DNA of 64,000 nt from Comamonadaceae bacterium (GTDB taxonomy: Bacteria > Pseudomonadota > Gammaproteobacteria > Burkholderiales > Burkholderiaceae_C), in the NCBI GenBank assembly GCA_947478725.1, contig CANJWZ010000001.1, forward strand, positions 62,001 to 126,000, read 5' to 3'. The notes beneath the pieces were generated by a model. The model was not told the DNA's origin. It saw only the letters and a program-made list of their open reading frames with translations, and made no database searches. Made by a program: the position numbers and the translations under genes. Shown one piece after another: positions 32,752 through 41,944 of the stretch; positions within the stretch are counted from its first letter, which is position 1, and the number at the start of each line of letters is the position of its first letter.

Positions 32752-33258
32752 TTACCTGTCCTGTACTTCAAAACTGAAACTGCCGTCTGCAAGCCGAGCC
32801 AGCGCAAGGCTTTGCGAGGCCGGCAGTGCGACGCGGGCCATCGCCAGGTCAGGCTGCACCGGCAATTCACGGCCACCCCGGTCGACCAGCACCACCAGCT
32901 TGACGCTGCCGGGGCGACCATAGTCGAACAGCTCATTGATGACCGCGCGCAGCGTGCGGCCGGTGTACAGCACATCGTCGACCACCACCAGATGCGCGCC
33001 GTTCACGTCAAACGGCAGTTGTGTCTGGCTGCTCGATGCCAGGCCACGCTTGGCAAAATCATCGCGGTGCATGGCTGAAGACAGCGTGCCGACTTTGCCG
33101 GGCAGCTTCAGGTCAAGCTGCAGACGCTCAGCCAGCCAGACCCCGCCAGAGGCGATGCCCACAAGTTGAATTGGTTCTGAAGAGGTGGCCATCAGCAGCT
33201 GCATGGCTTTGAGCAAATCGCGGTACAGCGCCTCGGCATCGAGGGTCAGGCTACTCAT
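32752..33258 (-). CDS. pyrR: PyrR-type uracil phosphoribosyltransferase / pyr regulator
   Basis: This 168-residue phosphoribosyltransferase has the PRPP loop VVVDDVLYTGRTLRAVINEL. PyrR proteins bind UMP and, in Gram-positive bacteria, control pyr mRNA; many proteobacterial forms may only act as uracil phosphoribosyltransferases. It begins the pyr part of the operon and overlaps the ruvX stop. No clear PyrR-binding RNA structure is apparent upstream. Confidence 0.9.
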   Translation of the reverse strand: MSSLTLDAEALYRDLLKAMQLLMATSSEPIQLVGIASGGVWLAERLQLDLKLPGKVGTLSSAMHRDDFAKRGLASSSQTQLPFDVNGAHLVVVDDVLYTGRTLRAVINELFDYGRPGSVKLVVLVDRGGRELPVQPDLAMARVALPASQSLALARLADGSFSFEVQDR

Positions 33259-33661
33259 GGGGCAAGCTCCTTAAAAACTGTTCAAGAATAATGCAGGCCG
33301 ATGCGGCGTCGGCGTCTTTGGCGCCACTGGCGATGGCTTCGGTGGTGCTGTAGCGCTCGTCAACCTCAAAGACTGGCAGCGAGAACGCAGCGCGCAGCTG
33401 GCGCGCAAACTTGCGTGCGCGGGCGGTGTTCTCGTGTGGAGCACCGTCAGGGTGAAAAGGAACACCCACCACCAAGGCATCGGGTTGCCATTCCTTGACC
33501 CGAAGGCCAACTGCCGCGAGGCGCTGGTCGTTGTTGGCGGTGATGGTGAGCTGCGGACTGGCCGTGCGGGTCAGCCGGTTGCCGCCGGCAACGCCTGTGC
33601 GCTTGATGCCGAAATCGAAAGCTAAAAAGGTTTGCAGGCCGATGGTACTTTTTTGACTCAT
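33251..33661 (-). CDS. ruvX: Holliday junction resolvase-like protein RuvX (YqgF)
   Basis: This 136-residue RNase H-fold nuclease is of the YqgF family, which is implicated in 16S rRNA maturation and Holliday junction processing. Acidic active-site positions appear in LAFDFGIKRTGVA, in DERYSTTEA and in AKDADAASACIILEQFL. The start at 33661 (MSQKSTIG) is preferred to a longer frame opening at 33784. It lies between yqgE and pyrR, as in many betaproteobacteria. Confidence 0.92.
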   Translation of the reverse strand: MSQKSTIGLQTFLAFDFGIKRTGVAGGNRLTRTASPQLTITANNDQRLAAVGLRVKEWQPDALVVGVPFHPDGAPHENTARARKFARQLRAAFSLPVFEVDERYSTTEAIASGAKDADAASACIILEQFLRSLPHE

Positions 33662-33803
33662 GTTTGCCTTTAGAAATTCGATCTTCAGGATGCAGGGCAA
33701 GGCGCACGGAACGGAGGACACCGGAATGCACTTGCGTGCATGAGGATTCCGAGTACCGTGCAACGCGGCCATGCGCCTGAACATCGGATTTATTAAGGGA
33801 AAC

Positions 33804-34391
33804 TCATGAGTGGCCTGCCTCGGGGGACAACATCCAGCTTTGCAGGCCTAGCAGCATCAGGGCTTTGTCATAACGCTGTTCGACCGGTGTGTCAAAAATC
33901 ACCGCCGGGTCAGCGCCCACGGTCAGCCAGCTGTTGTCAGAAATCTCGGACTCCAGCTGGCCCTGACCCCAGGACGAATAGCCCAGCGAGATGAACACCT
34001 TGCGCGGCCCATAGCCGGTCGACAGGGCTTCGAGCACGTCTTTGGAGGTGGTCATTTCCAGACCGCCGGGGATGGTCATGGTTGATGCGTAAATAGACTC
34101 GTTGCCCGGCATGACGGACTCGTGCAGCACAAAGCCGCGTTCGGTTTGCACCGGGCCACCTTGGAACACAGGTGACTGCGTCAGGTCTTCCCGAAGCAGC
34201 GGCAGCTCGACTTTTTCAAACAACTTTTTCAGGTTGATGTCGCTGGGCTTGTTGATAACCAGGCCAAGGGCGCCGCGCTCAGAGTGTTCGCACATGTAAA
34301 TCACGCTTTTGGCGAAAGTCGCGTCCTGAAGACCGGGCATGGCGATCAGAAAGTGGTGCGTGAAGTTGATCGGATCGGTTTCCATGCTCAT
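33804..34391 (-). CDS. yqgE: YqgE/AlgH family protein
   Basis: This 195-residue protein has the N-terminal FLIAMPGLQDATFAKSVIYM and ERGALGLVINKP of the YqgE/AlgH family (DUF179). Its role is uncertain; AlgH was first linked to alginate regulation. It begins the operon that runs through ruvX, the pyr genes and plsC. The photolyase gene at 34466 is divergent from it, 74 bases away. Confidence 0.92.
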   Translation of the reverse strand: MSMETDPINFTHHFLIAMPGLQDATFAKSVIYMCEHSERGALGLVINKPSDINLKKLFEKVELPLLREDLTQSPVFQGGPVQTERGFVLHESVMPGNESIYASTMTIPGGLEMTTSKDVLEALSTGYGPRKVFISLGYSSWGQGQLESEISDNSWLTVGADPAVIFDTPVEQRYDKALMLLGLQSWMLSPEAGHS

Positions 34392-34465
34392 GTTTTGATT
34401 TTACGCGACAGCCGGGTTGAGGCGTTGAAACCATGCGGGCCCGGCAGATTCGATACCATCGAGCC

Positions 34466-35941
34466 ATGCAAAAAAAATATCCTGTCGGGTTGATGTGGTT
34501 CAGGCGCGACCTGCGCGCTTTTGACAACGCAGGCCTGCACCACGCGCTGAAAAGCTGCCAACAGGTGCATTGTGTTTTTGTGTTTGACCGCGAGATTCTG
34601 GACACCCTGCCTCGACAAGACCGGCGTGTGGAGTTCATCTGGGAAGCCATCACTGAACTCCATGAGCAGTTGGCGCTGCTGGCCGCCAAACACAAGACAC
34701 AAGGCGCGGGACTGATCGTGCAGCATGCAGTAGCCAGCGACGCCATACCCAAGCTGTGCGAGCAACTGAGCGTCGATGCGGTGTTTACCAACCACGACTA
34801 CGAGCCGCAAGCCCTGGCCCGTGATGCCAAGGTACAAGCCCTGCTGGAAAAGCAAGGCGCAGCGTTTTACACCTTCAAGGACCATGTGATTTTTGAGCGC
34901 GCTGAAGTACTGACACTGGCCAGCAAGCCGTACAGCGTGTTCACGCCCTATAAAAACGCGTGGCTGAAAAAGGTGGATGCTTTCTACTTGAAGCCCTATC
35001 TGATTGAAAGCCATGCCGACGCACTGGCTATGCTGCCAGCCAGCCATCAACAGGGTGTGCCCAGCCTGGAGGCGATGGGTTTTGAAAAAACCAATCTGCA
35101 CGACTTGAAAATACCTCTGGGTGCCACTGGCGGCGCACAACTGTTTGATGAATTTTCAAGCCGCATGGATGCGTACAGCGAGACGCGCAACTTTCCGGCG
35201 GTCAAAGGGCCTAGCTATCTGGGTGTGCATTTGCGATTTGGCACCGTGTCGATTCGGCAGCTCGCCAGCGCCGGACTAGAGCAACAAGGCGCTGGCAGTG
35301 AGGGCGCCGCCGTGTGGCTGAGCGAGCTGATCTGGCGCGATTTTTATGCGCAGATTCTGGCCAACTTTCCGCATGCTGCCAACCAGGCCTTCAAGGCCGA
35401 GTACGACAAAATTCAGTGGGAGCAAGGCGACGCTGCCAAAACCCTGTTTGACGCCTGGTGCGAAGGCCGAACCGGCTACCCGATGGTTGATGCTGCGATG
35501 GCGCAGATCAACCAGACGGGCTACATGCACAACCGCTTGAGAATGGTGGTGGCCAGCTTTTTGACCAAAGACCTTGGGCTGGACTGGCGCTGGGGAGAGC
35601 GCTACTTTGCTGAAAAGCTCAACGACTTTGACCTGTCGGCCAACAACGGCGGCTGGCAGTGGGCGGCCAGCAGTGGCTGCGACGCCCAGCCGTACTTCAG
35701 AATCTTCAACCCCACCAGCCAGAGCGAAAAGTTTGATGTGGACGGCAAGTTCATTTGCCGCTATTTGCCGCAACTGGCGAAACTTTCCAGCAAGGCGATT
35801 CATGCGCCCTGGCTGGCCGCGCCACTAGAGCTGATGGCAGCGGGCGTTGAACTGGGTAAAAACTATCCGTACCCCGTCGTCAACCATGACGAAGCCAGGG
35901 CATTGACCTTGCAGCGCTATGCGGTGGTGAAAAAATCCTGA
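34466..35941 (+). CDS. phrB: deoxyribodipyrimidine photolyase (class I CPD type)
   Basis: This 491-residue flavoprotein splits UV-induced cyclobutane pyrimidine dimers using blue light. The N-terminal chromophore domain begins VGLMWFRRDLRAFDN. The C-terminal FAD domain contains NNGGWQWAASSGCDAQPYFR and GYPMVDAAMAQINQTGYMHN, which are hallmarks of class I photolyases. The ATG at 34466 (MQKKYPVG) is chosen over 34433. A second photolyase-like gene lies at 56792-58039. Confidence 0.94.
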   Translation: MQKKYPVGLMWFRRDLRAFDNAGLHHALKSCQQVHCVFVFDREILDTLPRQDRRVEFIWEAITELHEQLALLAAKHKTQGAGLIVQHAVASDAIPKLCEQLSVDAVFTNHDYEPQALARDAKVQALLEKQGAAFYTFKDHVIFERAEVLTLASKPYSVFTPYKNAWLKKVDAFYLKPYLIESHADALAMLPASHQQGVPSLEAMGFEKTNLHDLKIPLGATGGAQLFDEFSSRMDAYSETRNFPAVKGPSYLGVHLRFGTVSIRQLASAGLEQQGAGSEGAAVWLSELIWRDFYAQILANFPHAANQAFKAEYDKIQWEQGDAAKTLFDAWCEGRTGYPMVDAAMAQINQTGYMHNRLRMVVASFLTKDLGLDWRWGERYFAEKLNDFDLSANNGGWQWAASSGCDAQPYFRIFNPTSQSEKFDVDGKFICRYLPQLAKLSSKAIHAPWLAAPLELMAAGVELGKNYPYPVVNHDEARALTLQRYAVVKKS

Positions 35942-35960
35942 ACGGATAAGTTTGCAAAAA

Positions 35961-36017
35961 TGCTATATTTTTAGTAGCATCTAGCGCCTATAAAAATAGG
36001 CTTTAAAGCCTATTTGG
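35961..36017 (-). repeat. interspersed repeat family A, copy 2
   Basis: In the minus orientation it reads CAAATAGGCTTTAAAGCCTA followed by TTTTTATAGGCGCTAGATGC and ACTAAAAATATAGCA. The palindrome AAATAGGCTTTAAAGCCTATTT at about 35995-36016 can form a strong hairpin. It lies between the convergent ends of phrB and the chpA-type gene and probably serves as a terminator for both. Confidence 0.65.
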
Positions 36018-36026
36018 CAGGGGAAA

Positions 36027-39000
36027 TCAGGCGGTAACTTCCAGACTGCAATAATGCCTTACCAGGCTGATCAGCTCGTCTTCAGAATACGGTTTGCCCA
36101 GATAGTGGTCAACGCCCAGCTCTTTGGCGTGTTCGCGGTGCTTTTGCGCGATACGCGACGTGATCATCACAATGGGCAGCTTGGCCAGACGTGCATCGCC
36201 GCGAATGTTGCGCGCCAAATCAAACCCGTCCATGCGCGGCATTTCAATGTCAGACAGGACCACCGCGGGCAATTCGTCCTGCAATCGCTCGAGGGCTTGC
36301 AAACCGTCAGCAGCTATCACCACCCGAAAGCCCTCACGCTGCAGCAGGCGCTGCGTGACGCGGCGCACGGTGATCGAATCATCCACCACCAGGACAAGCG
36401 GCATCTGCGGCGGGGCAGCAACCATGTGGGCAGGCTTGAGGTTATCGTTGCCGGACCTCTCCAGCATGTGCGGCTCGGCACTGTCGCCGCTCATGGCACG
36501 GGCCTGATCGCCATACATCGATGCGAGCGCCACCGGGTTGTAAATCAGCACGACGGCGCCCGATGCCAGCACCGACATGCCTGCCAGACCCGGCAAACGG
36601 GACAGCTGTGGCCCGAGATTTTTAACCACCACCTCCTGGTTGCCCAGCACCTCGTCCACATGCAAGGCAACGCGCTGCGCGGCACTGCGGAAAATCATAA
36701 CCGGTGTTGTCTTGCCCTGCACTTCAGCGCTTTGGGCAGAAGACTGGAGCAACGCGCCCGACCAGAAGAAAGGGACGGTATCGCCTGCCACATCCAGCGA
36801 GCCGGTGTTGTAGGCCTGCTGGAGTTCTTGGGCGGTGCTGCGGCGCACCGTCTCCACCACGTTGGTGGGCACCCCGACAGCCAGGCTGCCGCTGCGAATC
36901 ATCACCACCTGGGTCACCGCGGTGGTCAGTGGCAACACCAGTTTGAACTGGGTGCCCTTGCCTGCAACCGTGGTTGTCTCAATCCGGCCACCGACGCTGT
37001 TGACTTCTGAAAGCACCACATCCATGCCGATGCCGCGGCCGGAGAGTTCTGTGACCTGTGCAGCGGTTGTGAAACCCGGCATAAAAATCAGGTTGGCTGC
37101 CTGCTGGTCATCCATGGGCTGGTCAGCCTGGACCAGACCGGAACTGATGGCTTTTTCGCGAATGCGTACCAGGTCAAGGCCTGCACCGTCGTCGCTGAAC
37201 TGGACCGACACGTCGTTGCCTTCTTGGCGCAGTTCAACGGTGATCAGTCCTGCAGCGTCCTTGCCGGCGGCGCTTCGTACTGCGGCGCTCTCAATACCGT
37301 GGGCAATGCAGTTGCGCAGCAGATGTTCGAACGATGGGGTCATGCGGTCCAGCATGCCGCGGTCCATTTCGATAGTGGCACCTAACAAGTCAAGCTTGAC
37401 CTGCTTGCCCGTGTCTTTGGAGGCCTGCCGCACCACACGGTACAGGCGATCAGAAATACCTTCAAACTCCACCATACGGGTGCGCAGCAAGTCGCGTTGC
37501 AACTCGCGCGTTTGGCGCGCCTGAGCGATCAAATCGTCTTCGGTGGCATCTACCGTGCGCTGCAAGGTGCGCTGCACAGTCGCCACGTCATTGACCGACT
37601 CAGCCATCATGCGGGTCAGCTCCTGCACGCGAGTAAAACGGTCGAACTCCAGCGGGTCAAAACCGGCCTGCAGCTCTTTGGCCTGAGCCAAGCGCGACTG
37701 CATCTGGGTTTCTGCCTGAAATTCGATGTCGCGCAGTTGCTCTCGCAAACGATTCAAGTTGTCTGTCATGTCGCCAAGTGAGCCTCGCAACTGGCTGAGC
37801 TCGACCTCAAGACGGGAACGGGTGATCATGACCTCACCGGCCTGGTTGATCATTCGGTCTAGCAACTGCGACCGCACGCGGATGGAAGCAGTGGCGGCTT
37901 GGCGCAGCGGCTGCCGGGCCATGATTTGCGGTGCCGGAACCAGGCCTTTGCCGAGCACAGGCGGGGTCAATGATGCGGCAAAACCAGCAACAGATACTGT
38001 GGTTTGATCAGCCATCCGCTCCGCCGTCATCTCAGCCGTCAAGGCAGCTGGCGAAGGTTCTGCAAAAGCCGCTGCTGCATGGCTGGCATCAACGCGACGC
38101 AGGACTTCCAGCGTGTTTTGCATCGCGTCAAAGCGGGTCAGCAGGGGTTCAAAGTCTTGCGTTGCGGCGGCGTCGGTACCCAAAAACTCAATCTCGGACT
38201 CAATCCGGTGTGCCATATCACCCAACCGCAAAGCGCCTGCCAGTCGGGCACTGCCTTTGAGCGTGTGCAGAACGCGGAGCACTTCCATGCGGGCACCCAG
38301 ATTGTCCGGCCGTGCCGACCATTGGCGAAGCGCGCCGCCAAGCTGGGGCATCAGCTCAGCGGCTTCCTCGTCAAAAATGGGGAACAGTTCTGCGTCAATG
38401 GCATCAACAGCATCAATCTCGTCATCGTCCAAAAAGCTGGTAACAGACGGTTGTTGCGATGAAGCTGCTGGCGCGAAAATTTGGCTGGCAACAGCTGCCC
38501 TTGGTGAGACTGCCGCCAAATTCAGCGTCAAGACGGGGGCTGGCGTGACTGGTTCGGCAGCCGGTGATGCAGACAAGGATTCAAGCGCAGATTTGCGCTC
38601 GACTTCAACCGCAGAAAAATCTAGCGCGCGCAGTTGTGCCAGCACACCAGCATCGGCTTTCTTGAGGAATCCGGCCGCAAACTGATGCAGCAGCCTGCGG
38701 ATGTCTTCGGCAGCCTGGATGAATAAGCCAGCATACTGCTCTGCGGTGGCGGGTGAGTAACGGGTTTGTGAATGTTGCAGCGCGTGTTCTAGGGCGCGCG
38801 CCATGTCCGAGACGGGCACAAGACCGACGGTCGCTGAACTGCCAGCCAGAGAATGTGCGAACGAAACCGTTGAATCAGCGACCGGGTGGCTGCGTTCCAT
38901 GGCCCATTCAGTCACCTCGTTGACCAGTCGCCGTGACCATTCATCGGCCTCATTGAGGTAAACGTTATACAGAGCGATCCCAATCCGCAAACTGCCAATC

Positions 39001-41891
39001 ACCTTGACCTGATCTTCATCATTTTGAGGTGTTTCTACTGCCAGTGATGGCGCAGGCGTTGCCAGTTCTTCCGAAATCGGCAAAGAGGGTGTTGCGAACT
39101 GGGCATCGAAATCGTCTGCCGACAGCGCCACCACAGGGGGCGCCCCAGAAAGTGCAGACAAGCTGTCGACATCGATGCCAGCCATGTCGGGCATGCCTGT
39201 CGCATTCGGCTCGGCCGAGAAGACATCCGCATCGGTATCACCCAACTCGCTTGCACTGGCTTCTGGGTGGATATCAAGCCCAGGCGCAAAGGCCGTTGCC
39301 ACAGGTTCAACGCTCATGTCCCGCAGTTCTTCCGGAAAGTCGATCGCCGGTGCTTCGGGCTGCGTGTCTGGTGGTGCATCGCTATTGACTTCAGCGGGAG
39401 CCAACACCGTCTGCGGCAGCAGCAAAGCCAGATAACGCCCGTGCATCCGCAGGGCCTCGGCGCTGGCCCGAAAAGCAGACGCAGACCAAATACCATCGTG
39501 CTGGGCAACGATATCCTCGATCCAGAGAGAAAAGCCCGTCAAACTTTCAGTTGATAACTGCAGCAGGTGTTCGCTGGCTGGCTTTTGCTCGGCCAACCAT
39601 CCGTTGAACAATTGCTCCATGGCCCATGCGGCTTCGCCAAACTCATGGAGGCCCACCATCCGCGAGCTGCCTTTGAGCGTGTGAAAAACACGCCGCAAGA
39701 CCGCCAACTGATGGATGTTGGCTGGCTCTTTTGCCAGCAGGCGAGACGCGTCCTGGCCATGAGCAGTTACTTCTCTGGCCTCTGCAAGAAAAATATCGCG
39801 CAGGTCATCTTCTTCGAAATCAACTTCTTCAACTTGGCTGGCAGCCGCAATGGACGCAGGCGCCATGGCAGTGGCCATTGTGTTCAGTGCTTGCGCAGTG
39901 GCGTCCGAATCGTTTGTTGATGCTGCAACAGACGCATCATGCGCTTGCCGGGCCAGTCCGGCTTGCCCGGCAAGCGCGGCGTGAGTTGCCAGCGCATCAA
40001 GTTTGGCAGTCAGGTTTTCATCGGATGCGCCAGCGTTAGCCTGACGTATCACCGAGATCATTTGCTGTGATAGCGCATCGATAGAGTTGGACGCTTCAGG
40101 GGCAAAGCTCTGAACTTTTTCTGCACGGCCCATCAGCGGCTTGAGTTCACCTTTAACGTCGTCATAAACAAACAGTTTTTTCGCCAGTGCAGGCTGGTAA
40201 TTGAGCATGTCAATCAGAAAGCTCAGGGCGCCAAGGTTGTTGCCCAACTGATCAAAAGTGCCTGCCCTTGGGGCGCGCTCTTCGTCAATGTCTGTTTTCA
40301 TCATTTGCTCTACGCTGCTGCGCATCAGCGACACAGCCTGCGAAGCCTGGTCTAGCCCGAGCACAGACAGCACGGCGCGCATTTGTGCCAGTTGCCCAGG
40401 AACTTTGGTCAGGATGGCTTTGTCTTGAGGATTGCGAAAGAAAATATCAAGTGATTTTTCAAGCTCGCCCAAAGACAACCGAAGCTCTCCGACAACGCTG
40501 CCCATGGTCTGCTTGTCGCTGACACGGCGGTACAAATCTTCCATCCATGGCTCAAGCGGCTGTGCCTTGGCGCCATCCTTGACCCTGTCCATGCGCTCTG
40601 CCAGATGCAGGGTGCGCTGCGCCAATTGAGGATCATTCGGATCCAGGTCGTCAAATGCCGCCTCCAGATACAACACCGAGGTGGCAACTTCCATGGCCAG
40701 TTCAATCGCCGGGGCCTGCCCCGAGCGCACCGTCATATCGATAGCACGAGTCAAGGCCTGCGCGAGTGGCTCACTGCTTGGGTGCAGCTTGACCAGCGAA
40801 TCGCTGACGCGGCCGAACTGATCAGCCACCGTCTGGAATTTGGTGGCGTCCCCAGCGGAGATGGATGACCATGTTTCCTTGGCCGACGCGATGCGTTTGC
40901 GCGCCTGCGCCAGCAAAGCAGGATCAAAGCGTCCAAATTGGACGGCCATATAGTCGACCGGCTTGAACAGCGCCAAGCCATAGACCACTCGCACAGCCGT
41001 CAACACAGGCTGGTCAACCGGTGACGCAGGAATGGCTTGTGAACAAAAAAAGAGCAGGTCCTGAGCCAGCCGCTCTGACACACCCACATCGCCCTTGCTC
41101 AGGCTGGCATACTGAAGCAGCACTCTGGACGAGGCACGCCGGACGTAAATGTCAGAGGGCAGCAAGTCATGCGCAAGCGCTTCAAAGTAGGCCGCAGCGA
41201 TCTTCCAAAAAATACGCGGCTGGCGGTCGGCCTGTCGGGCCGCAAATGCCAAGCTCAAGCCTTTGAGCGTGTCTGCCGCCAATGGCGCCTGTCCCTTCAT
41301 CATTTGCAGCACAGACTGATCAAAAGCAGTACGCGCTTGAACATCGTAATTTCGAGGCTCTATGGTCAAGGCCAGCTCGGGCTCGAGCCAGCGCCATTGA
41401 AGTGACCACAAATCAGCCGGATGAATCCTGTCGGCACTGACGAGCGCCAGGACATCACGGTATTGCGGGAACAGAGAAACTGCGGAGATCGGCTTGTCCG
41501 CCAGCACGGCTTCCAGGTATTCGGTCAGTGCAAAGCTGGCACTTTCAATTTTTGATGCGGCGTCCTGGCTGCATTGCTCGGGCTGTTGTACAAATCTTTG
41601 TACTGCCGCCTCCATGGTGCGAAGCACCAGCGCCGGGCCAGCCAAACCGACCATTTCAATCGCACCTACAGCCTGATGCAGCTGCTGCCCAGCCATGCGC
41701 AACTGACTCGCGTCCAGGGTCGCCAGGTCAGAGCCTTTGGCCGCTTCAGCCTCCCTGACAAAGCGCTTTAGCGCCTTGGCTGAGCCGTCAAGAGATTTGC
41801 GCAGTTCGTCCAGAACCCAAGCCAGCGGGCCGAGGTCATTGACCGCTAAATCAAGCTCAGCGCCAGGCAAATTCATATCTTGGGCTTGCAT
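36027..41891 (-). CDS. chpA: ChpA/PilL-type hybrid chemosensory histidine kinase
   Basis: This 1954-residue kinase is the core of a Pil-Chp system that controls type IV pilus function and twitching. It has several histidine-phosphotransfer domains: HTLKGSSRM near residue 734, a variant LAGSSATVGL near 1013 (no His) and HTLKGSARL near 1205. A dimerisation/ATPase part follows (LLRNCIAHGIES near 1524), then a CheW-like domain, and a C-terminal receiver (VVDDSITVRR near 1830, phospho-acceptor Asp in LSDIEMPRMDG). A long acidic, low-complexity linker fills the middle. It is the last gene of the pilGHIJ-chpA operon. Confidence 0.92.
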   Translation of the reverse strand: MQAQDMNLPGAELDLAVNDLGPLAWVLDELRKSLDGSAKALKRFVREAEAAKGSDLATLDASQLRMAGQQLHQAVGAIEMVGLAGPALVLRTMEAAVQRFVQQPEQCSQDAASKIESASFALTEYLEAVLADKPISAVSLFPQYRDVLALVSADRIHPADLWSLQWRWLEPELALTIEPRNYDVQARTAFDQSVLQMMKGQAPLAADTLKGLSLAFAARQADRQPRIFWKIAAAYFEALAHDLLPSDIYVRRASSRVLLQYASLSKGDVGVSERLAQDLLFFCSQAIPASPVDQPVLTAVRVVYGLALFKPVDYMAVQFGRFDPALLAQARKRIASAKETWSSISAGDATKFQTVADQFGRVSDSLVKLHPSSEPLAQALTRAIDMTVRSGQAPAIELAMEVATSVLYLEAAFDDLDPNDPQLAQRTLHLAERMDRVKDGAKAQPLEPWMEDLYRRVSDKQTMGSVVGELRLSLGELEKSLDIFFRNPQDKAILTKVPGQLAQMRAVLSVLGLDQASQAVSLMRSSVEQMMKTDIDEERAPRAGTFDQLGNNLGALSFLIDMLNYQPALAKKLFVYDDVKGELKPLMGRAEKVQSFAPEASNSIDALSQQMISVIRQANAGASDENLTAKLDALATHAALAGQAGLARQAHDASVAASTNDSDATAQALNTMATAMAPASIAAASQVEEVDFEEDDLRDIFLAEAREVTAHGQDASRLLAKEPANIHQLAVLRRVFHTLKGSSRMVGLHEFGEAAWAMEQLFNGWLAEQKPASEHLLQLSTESLTGFSLWIEDIVAQHDGIWSASAFRASAEALRMHGRYLALLLPQTVLAPAEVNSDAPPDTQPEAPAIDFPEELRDMSVEPVATAFAPGLDIHPEASASELGDTDADVFSAEPNATGMPDMAGIDVDSLSALSGAPPVVALSADDFDAQFATPSLPISEELATPAPSLAVETPQNDEDQVKVIGSLRIGIALYNVYLNEADEWSRRLVNEVTEWAMERSHPVADSTVSFAHSLAGSSATVGLVPVSDMARALEHALQHSQTRYSPATAEQYAGLFIQAAEDIRRLLHQFAAGFLKKADAGVLAQLRALDFSAVEVERKSALESLSASPAAEPVTPAPVLTLNLAAVSPRAAVASQIFAPAASSQQPSVTSFLDDDEIDAVDAIDAELFPIFDEEAAELMPQLGGALRQWSARPDNLGARMEVLRVLHTLKGSARLAGALRLGDMAHRIESEIEFLGTDAAATQDFEPLLTRFDAMQNTLEVLRRVDASHAAAAFAEPSPAALTAEMTAERMADQTTVSVAGFAASLTPPVLGKGLVPAPQIMARQPLRQAATASIRVRSQLLDRMINQAGEVMITRSRLEVELSQLRGSLGDMTDNLNRLREQLRDIEFQAETQMQSRLAQAKELQAGFDPLEFDRFTRVQELTRMMAESVNDVATVQRTLQRTVDATEDDLIAQARQTRELQRDLLRTRMVEFEGISDRLYRVVRQASKDTGKQVKLDLLGATIEMDRGMLDRMTPSFEHLLRNCIAHGIESAAVRSAAGKDAAGLITVELRQEGNDVSVQFSDDGAGLDLVRIREKAISSGLVQADQPMDDQQAANLIFMPGFTTAAQVTELSGRGIGMDVVLSEVNSVGGRIETTTVAGKGTQFKLVLPLTTAVTQVVMIRSGSLAVGVPTNVVETVRRSTAQELQQAYNTGSLDVAGDTVPFFWSGALLQSSAQSAEVQGKTTPVMIFRSAAQRVALHVDEVLGNQEVVVKNLGPQLSRLPGLAGMSVLASGAVVLIYNPVALASMYGDQARAMSGDSAEPHMLERSGNDNLKPAHMVAAPPQMPLVLVVDDSITVRRVTQRLLQREGFRVVIAADGLQALERLQDELPAVVLSDIEMPRMDGFDLARNIRGDARLAKLPIVMITSRIAQKHREHAKELGVDHYLGKPYSEDELISLVRHYCSLEVTA

Positions 41892-41944
41892 AAATAACGG
41901 GCGGATTCAAGAAACGGTTTGAGGCGACAGACGATCTGAACCGA